A DNA stretch of 64,000 nucleotides from an uncultured Lachnospiraceae bacterium (GCA_947178125.1 CAMWXB010000001.1:62001-126000); one strand, 5' to 3'; shown: positions 33,280-43,280, counted from the first letter of the stretch. Translations and numbers: made by a program. The notes: a model not told the origin generated them from the sequence alone.

Positions 33280-34546
33280 TATCCTCCTCTCTATACAGAA
33301 AACTATATGTATTCATATATTTGCTTGAAATTTCCGGCAACAATGCCTTCACATTTCGTGTCAATTCCATAAATTTTTCTTTATCAATTATCCACTTAAC
33401 ACAATAAGCTACCTTAGGATATCCATTTTTTACTGGAATTTTATCTTCCTTAACAATAAGATTCGATAGATTTCGTCTGCCTGCATTTATTAAAAATTCC
33501 GCACTCGGTGTAAAATGAACGCCTATCCAATTGCACGTCTCATGCCAACTTGCACATTCATCAATTCCAGGCCCTATCATAATATTATTTTTTGTATTAT
33601 ACTCTCCAAAAGTTATTGCTCCTCTAATTGGATATCCCTTTGTAACACATTCTTCCAAAATATATTTTGCTATCTTTGCATGCAATTTGAGTAATTGGAC
33701 TTCATCACATTTAAGTAATTTGGGGGTAAATATTGCTATTGTATCAGAAATGCTAATCAGTTTACTTAATTCCAAATTACTACTATACTCAAATATATCA
33801 TAGGTAAATTCCTGAACTTTCATTTCAATGTTTTGAATTAATTCACTGACTGTTTCCAAGTGATTTCTATTGCTACTCTGCCACAGCCCCTTCCAGCCCA
33901 AAAAATCCATAAAAGTAATTGCACCATTCTGCAGCTTATAACTACATCCTTTACTATATCTATTAATTTCTTCAGAAATAGCATTCAGCTTTTCCTGCAA
34001 TTCATAATGTACCAAATCTTTTTGTTGTAATAATTTCCTTATTTTTCCTACAACTTCATCTGGCAATTCTATAAAGTAATCATTAATATATTCTATGAAG
34101 AACACATTTGTCATGTCATTTTCAAACAAATATAATTCAAAATTTTTATTAACAAAATACAGGTCATATTCCTTACTACAAATATTGGAAAATAATCTCA
34201 TATAAAAAATATGATTTTCCACATAGTATTTTTTTCTTTTTCGCTTTCCACAAAACTTATATGCCACTAATTCATAAAAGGCTTCCGAATTATCTAAAAA
34301 ATAATCGAGCACTTGTGACTCGAGAATACCGTCCGTCTCATCATTTACAGAATATTTTTTAAGCAACGGATTTTTATCAATAGTATAACTGGGATGTTCT
34401 GCTTTTATTTCTGTAAAAAAATGATATGATACTTTTTGTATTTCATTGCCGATAATCTTCTGTTCATTAGTAAGCGCTTTTTTACTAACAAATTTTGTTT
34501 CTACTATTTGTTTTATTAAGTTTTTTACTTTATGGAGTTCATCCAT
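33254..34546 (-). CDS. Putative divergent class III nucleotide cyclase in the R-M locus
   Basis: 430 residues. The N-terminal half (about 1-205) is not recognised. From about 208 the order of motifs recalls class III adenylate/guanylate cyclases: GAITFMDFLGWKGLW (first metal Asp in the F-x-D-F-x-G pattern), LSKLISISDTIAIFTPKLL (second Asp, SD for the usual GD), then GYPIRGAITFGEYNTKNN and IMIGPGIDECASWHE in place of the GIHxGEV...GxxVNxAAR region. The usual transition-state Arg is not evident. Cyclases of this class drive Pycsar anti-phage systems. Base composition is AT-rich like the neighbouring inserted genes. The assignment is by pattern only. Confidence 0.5.
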   Translation of the reverse strand: MDELHKVKNLIKQIVETKFVSKKALTNEQKIIGNEIQKVSYHFFTEIKAEHPSYTIDKNPLLKKYSVNDETDGILESQVLDYFLDNSEAFYELVAYKFCGKRKRKKYYVENHIFYMRLFSNICSKEYDLYFVNKNFELYLFENDMTNVFFIEYINDYFIELPDEVVGKIRKLLQQKDLVHYELQEKLNAISEEINRYSKGCSYKLQNGAITFMDFLGWKGLWQSSNRNHLETVSELIQNIEMKVQEFTYDIFEYSSNLELSKLISISDTIAIFTPKLLKCDEVQLLKLHAKIAKYILEECVTKGYPIRGAITFGEYNTKNNIMIGPGIDECASWHETCNWIGVHFTPSAEFLINAGRRNLSNLIVKEDKIPVKNGYPKVAYCVKWIIDKEKFMELTRNVKALLPEISSKYMNTYSFLYREEDNDGKNGIS

Positions 34547-34615
34547 GTTTTAGTCTCCTTCAGTTTCTCTTATGTCCATTATCTATTCTAATTATACCAT
34601 TGACTACTAGTCTAT

Positions 34616-35905
34616 TCAAATATCGTCTCTAATTTTTTTCTTTCCTGTCACATATTCATAAATAAGTGATTTTTTATAATTTTCTAAATCTGCCAGCAAT
34701 TCTTCTTTCTTTGCAATTAGCTTGTCTATTTCAGGACATCTTTCGTCTAGATATTCCACAATTTCCTTCTGTTCTGCTAATAAAGGTAACAGAACAGGCA
34801 AATTAGCATTTTTTTCAACTGAAACTCTTTTCAATCCCGCACCCTGCATAAGCATAACTAATTGCTCTTGAACAAATTTTGCTTGTAAATTGTAATCCAA
34901 ATAATAAGGATTGACCAACTCCAAATTAGGTCGAATAATAACCAATGATGAGGCAACTACAAACTCTCCTTCAAAATCAACCACTACTGTTTTTCCGACT
35001 GTTCCATCTTTACTTATTAACACGTCATTTATTTGCGGTTTACAGCCATTTTTAACAAGCTGATGATAACTTGATTCAGACGTTTTTAAGCAATCTTCAA
35101 AATCAATCATATGATTCCCTAAATTTACAGTAGAAATAAAGTCATATATACCATTATTTGTTTCAGGAGAAGTATGAGCCCCATCTGTGACTTTTTCAGA
35201 AATCACTTTTACTTTTGTTAATCTCCAATGGCTAGGTATACTTCCTATCCAATCGTTTTCAGAATCTTTCATTTCTACATCAGGATTTAATCCCTTTGTC
35301 ACAACTTCCGTAATAATTGCCTGTTTATATTTCTTATAATCTTCAATCGTTTCCTTTGTTCTTGCGATAACGGAGTCAATTTCTCCAACTTTTTCATCAA
35401 GAAAATCTGCAATTTTCTTTTGTTCTTCAATAGGAGGTCTTACCGTTTTAATCACACCGAAATTTTCTTCTGTCAGAGAATTTCTCAGGTTCTTTGATAA
35501 ATGAAGAAAATATTTTCCATCATCTATCATTCGCAAGAGATAATTATAGTATTGGGCATAGTTACAATTATCCACAACAAATTGGCTATATGCTGGACTA
35601 GTCAGTCCGTTGTTCCTAATATAGCCAATACATCTCGAGGTTACATCAATGTCAAATAAACACATTAATAAATTTCCAGCATATACTTTTTGATATCCGT
35701 CAAAAGACGCTGGCATTTTCCCTATTGGATTTATTAAATCCCGCACAATTACTCCATTCATTGTTAACGAAATAATATCCTCGTTATTGTATTTATCGCA
35801 GATCTCTTTTTTTCTATGCATTATATACTTATGTGGAATAACTTCCCATTCCTCCGGAATCTCCCCAATCCATTCCACCCCGGAATCTTTCATCCGCCTC
35901 GCCAT
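34616..35905 (-). CDS. hsdS: Type I restriction enzyme, S (specificity) subunit
   Basis: 429 residues with two target-recognition domains. Each is followed by a long coiled helix: EEQKKIADFLDEKVGEIDSV ending the first half and LAEQKEIVEYLDERCPEIDK ending the second. Each half begins with a WIG-type motif (DSGVEWIGEIPEEWEV and ENDWIGSIPSHWRL). It chooses the bipartite DNA site for the methylase and nuclease. The start overlaps the hsdM stop by one base. Confidence 0.95.
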   Translation of the reverse strand: MARRMKDSGVEWIGEIPEEWEVIPHKYIMHRKKEICDKYNNEDIISLTMNGVIVRDLINPIGKMPASFDGYQKVYAGNLLMCLFDIDVTSRCIGYIRNNGLTSPAYSQFVVDNCNYAQYYNYLLRMIDDGKYFLHLSKNLRNSLTEENFGVIKTVRPPIEEQKKIADFLDEKVGEIDSVIARTKETIEDYKKYKQAIITEVVTKGLNPDVEMKDSENDWIGSIPSHWRLTKVKVISEKVTDGAHTSPETNNGIYDFISTVNLGNHMIDFEDCLKTSESSYHQLVKNGCKPQINDVLISKDGTVGKTVVVDFEGEFVVASSLVIIRPNLELVNPYYLDYNLQAKFVQEQLVMLMQGAGLKRVSVEKNANLPVLLPLLAEQKEIVEYLDERCPEIDKLIAKKEELLADLENYKKSLIYEYVTGKKKIRDDI

Positions 35906-37677
35906 TACTCACTTCCCCCTTTTCCAAACAATTTCTCTAAAGAAGCCATAATCTCTTTTTCATGACTTGTAATTCTCTCCGCGATCACTTCCGCTTTTTC
36001 CGGGGCTTCATACTTATAGAAATATCTTGTAAAAGGAATCTCGTAACCAACTTTCGTTTTGGATCTTTCAATCCATGCCTCTGGATTATAAGGTTTTACT
36101 TCTCTTTCAAAATAACTGTCAATATCCTCTGTCAGAGGAACATTCTCAAAATCTCTTTTAGAAGCATCTGCCACAGGCTGATTCTTTTTCCCCTTTGTAA
36201 TCAATTTTCCCTCTTCATCATAAGAAGGACTTTCAATCTGGATTCTGTTAAAACCAAAATCCTCATTATTGAAAATCTTGCTTTCACAAAACTTACCATC
36301 CAATTCATAAGTTTTGTTCTTAAATTCACCATAGGCGGTTACAATAACTTCTCTACACTCCTCTGTAATATCATTTCTCTTACTGCCGATATTCTTTCTT
36401 CTCGATACAACCATCTTAGAAGCATCAATAAGCTGTACTTTTCCCTGTCTTTCTTCTGTCTTGTTCTTAGAAATAATCCAGATATATGTAGTGATGCCTG
36501 TGTTGTAAAATACATCTGTTGATAACTGAACGATTGCATCCAGCCAGTCATTCTCAATCATATATCTTCTAATCTCCGATTCCCCCGATTCCGCAGCACC
36601 GGTAAACAGAGAAGAACCATTATGGATGATCGCCATTCTTCCATCATCTTTCAATTTCGCAATCCCATTCAGATCAAAAAGCATCTGCCCGTCACTGATT
36701 TTGGGCAGACCGACAGAAAATCTGCCCTGATCACCAAGCTTTGCTTCTGCTTCTACTGCATTTTTCTCTACTTTCCATTCGATTCCAAACGGTGGATTGC
36801 TGATAATATAATCGAATGTATAATCCTTGAACTTATCATCCGATAAGGTATTACCCTGTCTCATATTATCGCTGTTACCACCACGGATGAGCATATCCGC
36901 CTTTGCAATAGCAAAGGTTTCAGGATTCAATTCCTGTCCAAATACTTTTACATCCGCTTCTGCATCCAGTTCAAGAAGCCTCTCTGTCATACAGGTAAGC
37001 ATCTGGCTTGTACCCATTGTCATATCATAAACAGTTTTTGCAACGCCTTCTTCTATCATGGTATCTTTATCTTCTGAAATCAACAGGTCGGTCATAAGAT
37101 AGATAATATCCCTTGACGTAAAATGTGCTCCTGCCTGCTCGTCATAAGACTCTGAAAACCTGCGGACCAAATCCTCAAAAATATAACCCATATCAACTGC
37201 TGTAATCTTATCTGCTCCCATATAAGCCGCCGGTTTATTAAATGCTTCAATGATCAGGAACAACATTCCATTATTAGCAAGCTTGGTAATCTCTCTGTCA
37301 AACTCAAAATTCTCAATAATATCCTGCACATTATCAGAAAATCCATTGAGATATTCTCTGAAATTCTTTTCAATATGTGTAACATCATTGCACAATTTTT
37401 GAAAATCAAAAGGACTGATATTATAAAATTTATATCCTGATGCGGTTTCCAAAAAACCATCAATCACTTCCAAATGCTTTACTTTTTCATAAGTATCCCA
37501 AACTTTCTGCCTTGTCGGTGCAAGCACATCATTGAATCTCTTAATGACACACATTGGAAGAATTACTTTTCCGTATTCGTGAGGTTTATAATATTCTCTG
37601 ATCAAATCGGCGATAGACCAGATAAGATTTGACTTCTCCTGTACATTGGTTGTTGTCTGCATATGCAACTCGTTCAT
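35905..37677 (-). CDS. hsdM: Type I restriction enzyme, M (methyltransferase) subunit
   Basis: 590 residues. The N-terminal helical domain contains IWSIADLIREYYKPHEYG. The AdoMet fold has motif I in the variant form TMGTSQMLTCM and the catalytic DYIISNPPFGIEWK (NPPF) for N6-adenine methylation. GAHFTSRDIIYLMTDLL is the conserved lead-in. First gene of the locus, followed without gap by hsdS. Confidence 0.95.
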   Translation of the reverse strand: MNELHMQTTTNVQEKSNLIWSIADLIREYYKPHEYGKVILPMCVIKRFNDVLAPTRQKVWDTYEKVKHLEVIDGFLETASGYKFYNISPFDFQKLCNDVTHIEKNFREYLNGFSDNVQDIIENFEFDREITKLANNGMLFLIIEAFNKPAAYMGADKITAVDMGYIFEDLVRRFSESYDEQAGAHFTSRDIIYLMTDLLISEDKDTMIEEGVAKTVYDMTMGTSQMLTCMTERLLELDAEADVKVFGQELNPETFAIAKADMLIRGGNSDNMRQGNTLSDDKFKDYTFDYIISNPPFGIEWKVEKNAVEAEAKLGDQGRFSVGLPKISDGQMLFDLNGIAKLKDDGRMAIIHNGSSLFTGAAESGESEIRRYMIENDWLDAIVQLSTDVFYNTGITTYIWIISKNKTEERQGKVQLIDASKMVVSRRKNIGSKRNDITEECREVIVTAYGEFKNKTYELDGKFCESKIFNNEDFGFNRIQIESPSYDEEGKLITKGKKNQPVADASKRDFENVPLTEDIDSYFEREVKPYNPEAWIERSKTKVGYEIPFTRYFYKYEAPEKAEVIAERITSHEKEIMASLEKLFGKGGSE

Positions 37678-37773
37678 TTCTTATTTCTCCTATGGTTCTC
37701 TCTATTGTAGTTTATTTGCCATCCCATTTTCTGGATTTTACATATCGCTACATGTGTCATTTCCACACCAATT

Positions 37774-37826
37774 CTCTACCCATAAATACACCCACAATCT
37801 GGAATTTCTTCTTCACGGTAATTTAT
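37774..37826. repeat. Left copy of the rlmD 3'-end direct repeat (att-like)
   Basis: These 53 bases equal 43591-43643 at 50 positions, in the same orientation. The right copy contains the last codons and stop of rlmD. Only this short piece of rlmD is present here, 5.8 kb away, as expected for an attachment site duplicated by integration into the gene's 3' end. Apart from this repeat and the terminator at 38013, the interval 37678-38052 shows no convincing gene. Confidence 0.75.
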
Positions 37827-38012
37827 TTTCGAGTGTGCAATAAAGATGCATCTTCCCGTGACTTATTCGCTAAGTCTTGAATTTTTTATGATGCTCTGGC
37901 TTCGCTTGATTTGTGATCTGATCTTTACTATGGCATTTGCTGCTAACTGCAATTTTACCATAGTTTGCTGTTTTCGGATAGTTTTTCCGAAAATGAAATG
38001 GGCAGAAGAAAA

Positions 38013-38038
38013 CCCCCAAATCTTGTTTGACTTGGAGG
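38013..38038 (-). terminator. Terminator after the 62-residue gene
   Basis: On the minus strand CCTCCAA pairs with TTGGGGG (one G-T pair) and is followed by TTTTCTTCTG. It lies about 15 bases past the stop at 38053. A sequence-related hairpin ends the Rpn-type gene at 38711. Confidence 0.6.
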
Positions 38039-38052
38039 CTTTATTTTGTCCA

Positions 38053-38241
38053 TTATACTTCAAACCCTTTTAATTCTTCCTGCGTCAACGGTCTTCCAAG
38101 CTGTTTCGATAACAATATAGCTTCTCTTAGGCGATATACCTTACCGTCAGAGGGTGCTGTTAATCTTCCATCTGGCATTTCTTCCCCAAATTTATCGAAC
38201 TTATCCATAATACTTTTTTGCTTTCTCTCTGCTGCTATCAT
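38053..38241 (-). CDS. Small hypothetical protein paired with GNAT remnant
   Basis: 62 residues, charged, ending REAILLSKQLGRPLTQEELK. Not recognised by family. One base separates it from the frame of the acetyltransferase remnant upstream, so they belonged to one transcript. Small partners beside GNAT proteins can be antitoxins, but this one has no visible DNA-binding motif. It is followed by a terminator. Confidence 0.5.
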   Translation of the reverse strand: MIAAERKQKSIMDKFDKFGEEMPDGRLTAPSDGKVYRLREAILLSKQLGRPLTQEELKGFEV

Positions 38242-38242
38242 A

Positions 38243-38558
38243 TCATTCGCCTTCCTTAAAATATTTTTTAATCAATGCAATTGCAAACAAATGCGCACCT
38301 ACTCCTTTATACTTTCCGTTTCTTCCAACATTATCCGGTGCTGCTTCTACAATGTCTACATGCGTATAATACTGATCTCTGATATGTTTCAATGCAATCA
38401 TGCCCTGAACTTCATCGTCATCTTCCAGTAACAATTCATATACTTCGTCCCGCTGATTGACTGTAGCCTAATATTTTGTGGGCCCAACCTCTTGCATACT
38501 CGCTAACAAGCTCGAACTTTTTTATTGTATGATCTCCTATTTTTTCATAATCTTTCAT
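38243..38558 (-). pseudogene. GNAT-like acetyltransferase, frameshifted and truncated
   Basis: The ATG at 38558 starts KDYEKIGDHTIKKFELVSEY and runs about 34 codons. The reading then continues one frame over as QRDEVYELLLEDDDEVQG, MIALKHIRDQYYTHVDIVEA and GKYKGVGAHLFAIAL before ending. The V-G-A-H-L-F-A piece fits the acetyl-CoA loop of GNAT proteins. The second half of the fold is missing. The family is a best guess. Confidence 0.45.
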
Positions 38559-38710
38559 CCGATACCTCACACTACTATAAACATAATTATCACATTCCCT
38601 TTTTAACTTACCCACCTTATTACTTCATTATTTGCATCATATCGCAATCTGTTATAGGCACTTTCCCCAATAAGTATTAATTTTCTAATACATGTTTTCA
38701 CAAAAGAATA

Positions 38711-38736
38711 CCTCCAAACCTTTGATGACTTGGAGG
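38711..38736 (-). terminator. Terminator after the Rpn-type gene
   Basis: CCTCCAA (+ strand 38711) pairs with TTGGAGG (38730); the minus-strand transcript then reads TATTCTTTTG. It is 18 bases past the stop codon. Confidence 0.65.
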
Positions 38737-38753
38737 CATTTCATTACCTATTT

Positions 38754-39722
38754 TTATGCAAATTCCAATTCTTTCCCCTCAATAATAGCTTCTACCTCTT
38801 CTATATCCTTATTGATAGCAGACGCTATCTGTTCGGCTGTAAATCCATTATTATGCATCGTTACAATTATCTTTGCCTCAGCCGCCGCTTCTCCCATCGC
38901 CTTGCCAATCGCAATCCCTTTTTCCTCGATGCCCTGACTCAGATTACACATAACGCTCACATCCTTTCTAAAACTCTCCTCAATAGGTATATCGTATTCA
39001 TTTCCAATGATATTTAGCTTCTCATCTATCGTAAGTTCTTTTGACAGCAACGCCCCCAGCAGACGATGCAGTTCATATCTTTCATCATGCCCCGGAAGCT
39101 CCTCTGCTAACCCGATCATCACAATGTTCAGTAGATCCAGTTTTCCTTTCCACTCATAGGAACCAAGCACATTGTCATTCATGAGGTGGATATGGTTCAT
39201 GCTGTTTTCGTCCATATTCATACATACCCATATCGAATAAACACGTTTTATGTCATCATAACTGGAATTTTCAAAGTCCCTCTCCTTCTGAGAAGAAATC
39301 AACCGACTCACATAAAAGATTGCCCTGTTCAGTATTTCATATCCTTTCGGCTCATCTTTTTGCGCTTCTACATTAATGATGATCTGTGACAACCCATCTT
39401 TCATCCGGACATAAAAAACAATATCAAATCTTACCAGTCCTTCATTCAGTTCCCCATTTTCAGAATTGAAACCTACAATCCTCTGGCCGCCTTTTTCGCT
39501 TCTGGTATTGGTAAGTCCCGGCTCTACTGGTACTGTACTGATATAAGGCTGTCCCTCAATATAAGAAACCACCTCTTTGGGGTTCATTCCCTTAAACTCA
39601 TCCACCGTTTTTACCAGTATATGTGCCAGTATACTTTTTTGTCCTAACAGCCGTTTGGCACTCTCATCATACTGCGCCTTCGTATCTGTCGCTTTTACCG
39701 CATTTTTCAATTCTGTATCCAC
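38754..39722 (-). CDS. Rpn-family PD-(D/E)XK nuclease
   Basis: 322 residues. The nuclease core reads RFDIVFYVRMKDGLSQIIIN followed by VEAQKDEPKGYEILNRAIFY, the D...(E/V)EAQ pattern of Rpn / 'recombination-promoting nuclease or putative transposase' proteins. The C-terminus carries the usual helical tail (AEAKIIVTMHNNGFTAEQIA). Rpn proteins cut DNA and promote RecA-independent recombination; many sit in mobile islands. A GTG start at 39722, preceded by AAAGGAGG, fits better than the upstream frame extension. Confidence 0.8.
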   Translation of the reverse strand: MDTELKNAVKATDTKAQYDESAKRLLGQKSILAHILVKTVDEFKGMNPKEVVSYIEGQPYISTVPVEPGLTNTRSEKGGQRIVGFNSENGELNEGLVRFDIVFYVRMKDGLSQIIINVEAQKDEPKGYEILNRAIFYVSRLISSQKERDFENSSYDDIKRVYSIWVCMNMDENSMNHIHLMNDNVLGSYEWKGKLDLLNIVMIGLAEELPGHDERYELHRLLGALLSKELTIDEKLNIIGNEYDIPIEESFRKDVSVMCNLSQGIEEKGIAIGKAMGEAAAEAKIIVTMHNNGFTAEQIASAINKDIEEVEAIIEGKELEFA

Positions 39723-39881
39723 GGTCTTCCTCCTTTTTGTATGGAATATAGTCATCAACAAAAAGGTATCCGACCACATTTATATTATATCTTAGCTTTT
39801 TCCTTAAGACAACTAAATTCTACCCCATCCAATAATTGCCTAATAAATTTGAATAAGAATTTTTTATCCCATACTTTTCAA

Positions 39882-41088
39882 TTAATGTTCCCACGCACAG
39901 TCTATACAAAAACCGTTTCCCCCATCATTTTGATGTGAAATCGGTTTCCCGCAGGCAGGGCAGGTCGTATAAGGCTTTTCGCCTTCCCATTCTTCCTCGT
40001 CCCAATTATCATCTATGGTTTGATTAACTATTTCTCTTTCTGACAACGACCCTCCATCCATAACAATAATGGTTCCCTTTGGAATAGAAATTGTCTCTGG
40101 CTCACATGTTATTGTCAGCAGTTCATCATCATATTCCTGTATCAGCTGTCTGGTGCCATTTAACTTTTGTTTAATGACCTCCTCGTTCAAATTATCTATA
40201 TACAGCTTCAAGTTCGCTTCAAAGGAAACCTCGTGCGTTTCCTGAACCTTTACAAATTCCTCAAATAAATATTTGCCATCCTCTTTGTCGTAATAGGAAT
40301 GCTCTTCATCACGCTCCGCATATTCTACACATATCTCAGCTGTGATTTCTAAAGTAACTTCTGCCAGACTGTCTTCAATAATATTAATATACCCTACTTT
40401 ATAGCTTCTGTACTCGACGCTGGTAATATCAAACTCATCATAACAGCCATCTATGTCGCAGTTTGCAGTATATACTTCGTCTACAATATTATCCTTGATG
40501 AACTTATCAATCATACCGCTTTCCATTTGCCTGTTAACTGCTTCTGCCAAGTATTTTGTATGTATAATGACATAATTCAAGAATTTATTTAAACTATCAA
40601 AGGCAACAATTTCTTTATCATCCCGAAACGACTTGCGGAACCCTTTATCTGCGGCGACAACATATATAGACTCCGCAAATTCATTATCACTGATTATTTC
40701 ATAATATTTGCGAATTGATTCTATTGTTATGGTATCTTTAAATTCATTCTGCTTTTTATCTTCAAAAGGCAGCTGTCTCTTAAAATATTTATCAAGTATT
40801 ATATCAATATCTACGTTATTGGTCGGAATCTTTATGGCATGGCAGTCTTTCAAGTAATCATCCCACGCCTGCCACTGTTCATTGGTCAGTTCTTTTTCAT
40901 CCAATAATGCCAGCTGCTTTCACATATTCTTCAATATGCTGTCTCACCTCTCTGTATACCACTTCATTATACAGCAGTATTACACTTTCTGATTCTATCA
41001 GCTCTTTTAGCTTTGTAAATTTCCCATTCTGAAAAGAAAAATTGCTTTCTTCATAAATGTTGGTATCAAGAAACACATAATACGCCAT
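39882..41088 (-). pseudogene. PIN-domain protein with zinc ribbon, one frameshift
   Basis: The ATG at 41088 begins AYYVFLDTNIYEESNF, a PIN start with its first Asp, and runs to YVKAA. There the frame shifts by one base (near 40905). The rest, ALLDEKELTNEQ onward, continues in the next frame with EFKDTITIESIRKYY and IYVVAADKGFRKSF, the remaining PIN motifs of a DUF4935-like domain. About 200 further residues end in a zinc ribbon CPACGKPIS...CIDCAWEH. If the extra base is a sequencing error this is one intact 400-residue RNase-like protein. It lies 49 bases downstream of the KAP gene. Confidence 0.65.
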
Positions 41089-41137
41089 TATCTCACCTGC
41101 TCCTATCATATAAACTTTATCATATGTTTCCTTCTGG

Positions 41138-43162
41138 CTATTCCTGCGGCTTCATATACTCACTGCGTATTTTCTTCAAAGCTTCCGTCAGCCAATCTAA
41201 CTGCATACATTTGATTCTGTCATAATCATCCCGTTTACTGCCCGTGATCCCCATTAGCAATTTCTCTACCTCTTCTCCTTCTTCATCTAATACGCCATGC
41301 ATAAACTGGTTATCATAAACCCGAAAAAGACATGATCGAAAATCATATATATCCTTAGCTGCGGATTCCTGTACTTTAACAATCAGACATTTAATATCCA
41401 ACTGCACTAAAAAACCGCTGCTCCTGTGAATGTCCTGTTTGTTTTTTTCCACATAATCAAGAAGCCTGTTTGCCCATCCGTTACCGCTGGTTATAATTTC
41501 CCCAATTGTGTATTTTGCATTTTCTTTACATGATTCCTGTATAAACTGATTTAATTCATTTAATAGTTCCTTTGTTCGCTGGTTTATACTTCTATCTTCT
41601 CCCGGATGATATAAATCATCAATTGCCACACATCTTTCAAGTAACTTTATATTTGTCTTCATATAGTTAACAGCCCGCTCCAAATAGGCAGATGAAAAAC
41701 CCACTTTCTCTAACTGCAGCATTAGTGGAACTATCCTTGCATACTCACCTATTTTATACTCATTCTTTGAAAGGCCATCCAGCGTTTCTTCCAGATATTT
41801 TTCAACCTCTCCATCCTCCAGAATATGCCAAGAATATTCCAGCTTGCGAAAAGGCATATCATATTCACTTTTGGACAGGAAAAACTCTGCCTCATATATC
41901 TCCAGCATTCTTTCTACGCGTTTGCTGTCAAGAATGCTGTCCACTACAAAATCATCGACAAACCGAAACGCAAGCGATGATCCAAAGATATCCAGCTTGC
42001 TGAATTTTACATTGCCATACTCCTGTTTACTTTCCCATAAATACAGCAAATTACCTGATTTATAATTCACACATATTTTAAAGCAATACTCAAGTATATA
42101 ATTGAAAAAAGCAGTCTGTGCCTGATTCTTAATTCCGCTTATAACAGCATATAAATTTTCTATCTTGGAAAGAAAAAACTGAAAAGTCCTCAAATTCGGA
42201 TGGTTCAGTTCATTCATATACTTTACAAAGAAATCTATATGGTTTCTTAATAAAGTCTTTAAGTCTAAATTCATAGAGGAATCATGAATCAGCGTCTGCA
42301 TAATTTTACCTAAATCCGGATAATAATACAGCGTGATTCCTATCAATTTTTCTCTTATTTTTTCATACGCCGGATTTTTACCAAACAGCTTGTCCACACG
42401 CTCTGTCAACTGTTCGACATGAATCGGCTCTTTCTGTCTCTCCTCATTAGAGTTTTCGTTTTTTGACCTATAAAATTGTAGAATTACATCCTCTTCTTTT
42501 TTAGGCTCAAATTCAATATCCCTGCTGCCTGCTGCAACAAGATATTGTAATTCCCTGCCTTTTTCAGTAACACTCTTACCTATTTCCTCTTGGTTTGCTA
42601 CTATAATCACTTTCATTTTTTCGTGTTCTACAAAAGAATTGATATATCCTAAAATTTCATTAATCGAACAATCACATCTTTCCAGATCATCAAAAATTAA
42701 TATACTGTTATTTATCGGCAGGAAACTCTCAATTACTCCACCAATATCATCTGGCTTCAATTCAGCATTCCCGGTAAACGGTTTTGCAACTTCAAACGCA
42801 ATCGGCACTAAAGAAGATACTACATCAGCCCCCTTTTTTAGCACCTTCCCAAACTTATCTGTCTTCCCTAAATAAGACTCTATACATATTTTTTTAGAAA
42901 TATCCTCAGTCGACTTCACTCCATAAAGAGAAATATAAATTACATTACGCTTTTTATATCCTTTAATGGATTTCTCTTTTTTCTCTTCATGTTCTTTCAA
43001 TTTTGTCTTTAAAGTTTTGAGAACAAAATAAGTTTTCCCACATCCCCATGTACCATCTATCATAACAGCGTAATCATACAAATACTCATCCACATATTTT
43101 TCTATTGCTGCAACAATTGCATTATCATCTAATATGTTCCTGCCCAAATCAAATCTTTTCAT
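41138..43162 (-). CDS. KAP-family P-loop NTPase
   Basis: 674 residues. Walker A is IDGTWGCGKTYFV (about 35-47). Walker B is NSILIFDDLERCD (about 165-177), followed by EILGYINSFVEHEKMKVIIV and ANQEEIG (sensor). No membrane helices typical of classic KAP proteins are evident. The long C-terminal half is helical. KAP NTPases occur in phage-defence loci and often pair with nuclease effectors; here the next gene encodes a PIN protein. It lies inside the repeat-bounded island and is AT-rich. Confidence 0.82.
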   Translation of the reverse strand: MKRFDLGRNILDDNAIVAAIEKYVDEYLYDYAVMIDGTWGCGKTYFVLKTLKTKLKEHEEKKEKSIKGYKKRNVIYISLYGVKSTEDISKKICIESYLGKTDKFGKVLKKGADVVSSLVPIAFEVAKPFTGNAELKPDDIGGVIESFLPINNSILIFDDLERCDCSINEILGYINSFVEHEKMKVIIVANQEEIGKSVTEKGRELQYLVAAGSRDIEFEPKKEEDVILQFYRSKNENSNEERQKEPIHVEQLTERVDKLFGKNPAYEKIREKLIGITLYYYPDLGKIMQTLIHDSSMNLDLKTLLRNHIDFFVKYMNELNHPNLRTFQFFLSKIENLYAVISGIKNQAQTAFFNYILEYCFKICVNYKSGNLLYLWESKQEYGNVKFSKLDIFGSSLAFRFVDDFVVDSILDSKRVERMLEIYEAEFFLSKSEYDMPFRKLEYSWHILEDGEVEKYLEETLDGLSKNEYKIGEYARIVPLMLQLEKVGFSSAYLERAVNYMKTNIKLLERCVAIDDLYHPGEDRSINQRTKELLNELNQFIQESCKENAKYTIGEIITSGNGWANRLLDYVEKNKQDIHRSSGFLVQLDIKCLIVKVQESAAKDIYDFRSCLFRVYDNQFMHGVLDEEGEEVEKLLMGITGSKRDDYDRIKCMQLDWLTEALKKIRSEYMKPQE

Positions 43163-43280
43163 TATACCCCTCGAAATCTATTTTAAATACTTCTTAAAAC
43201 ATATCATAAAGCAACATTAATATACATATTTATTACGTTAGTAATATTAATTTATTAAATAAAAAAAAATTATATCTAGT

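Noticed and set aside
37863-38063. 66-codon minus frame between the att-like repeat and the 62-residue gene
   Set aside because: It runs through a terminator hairpin, lacks a ribosome binding site and has no recognisable sequence.
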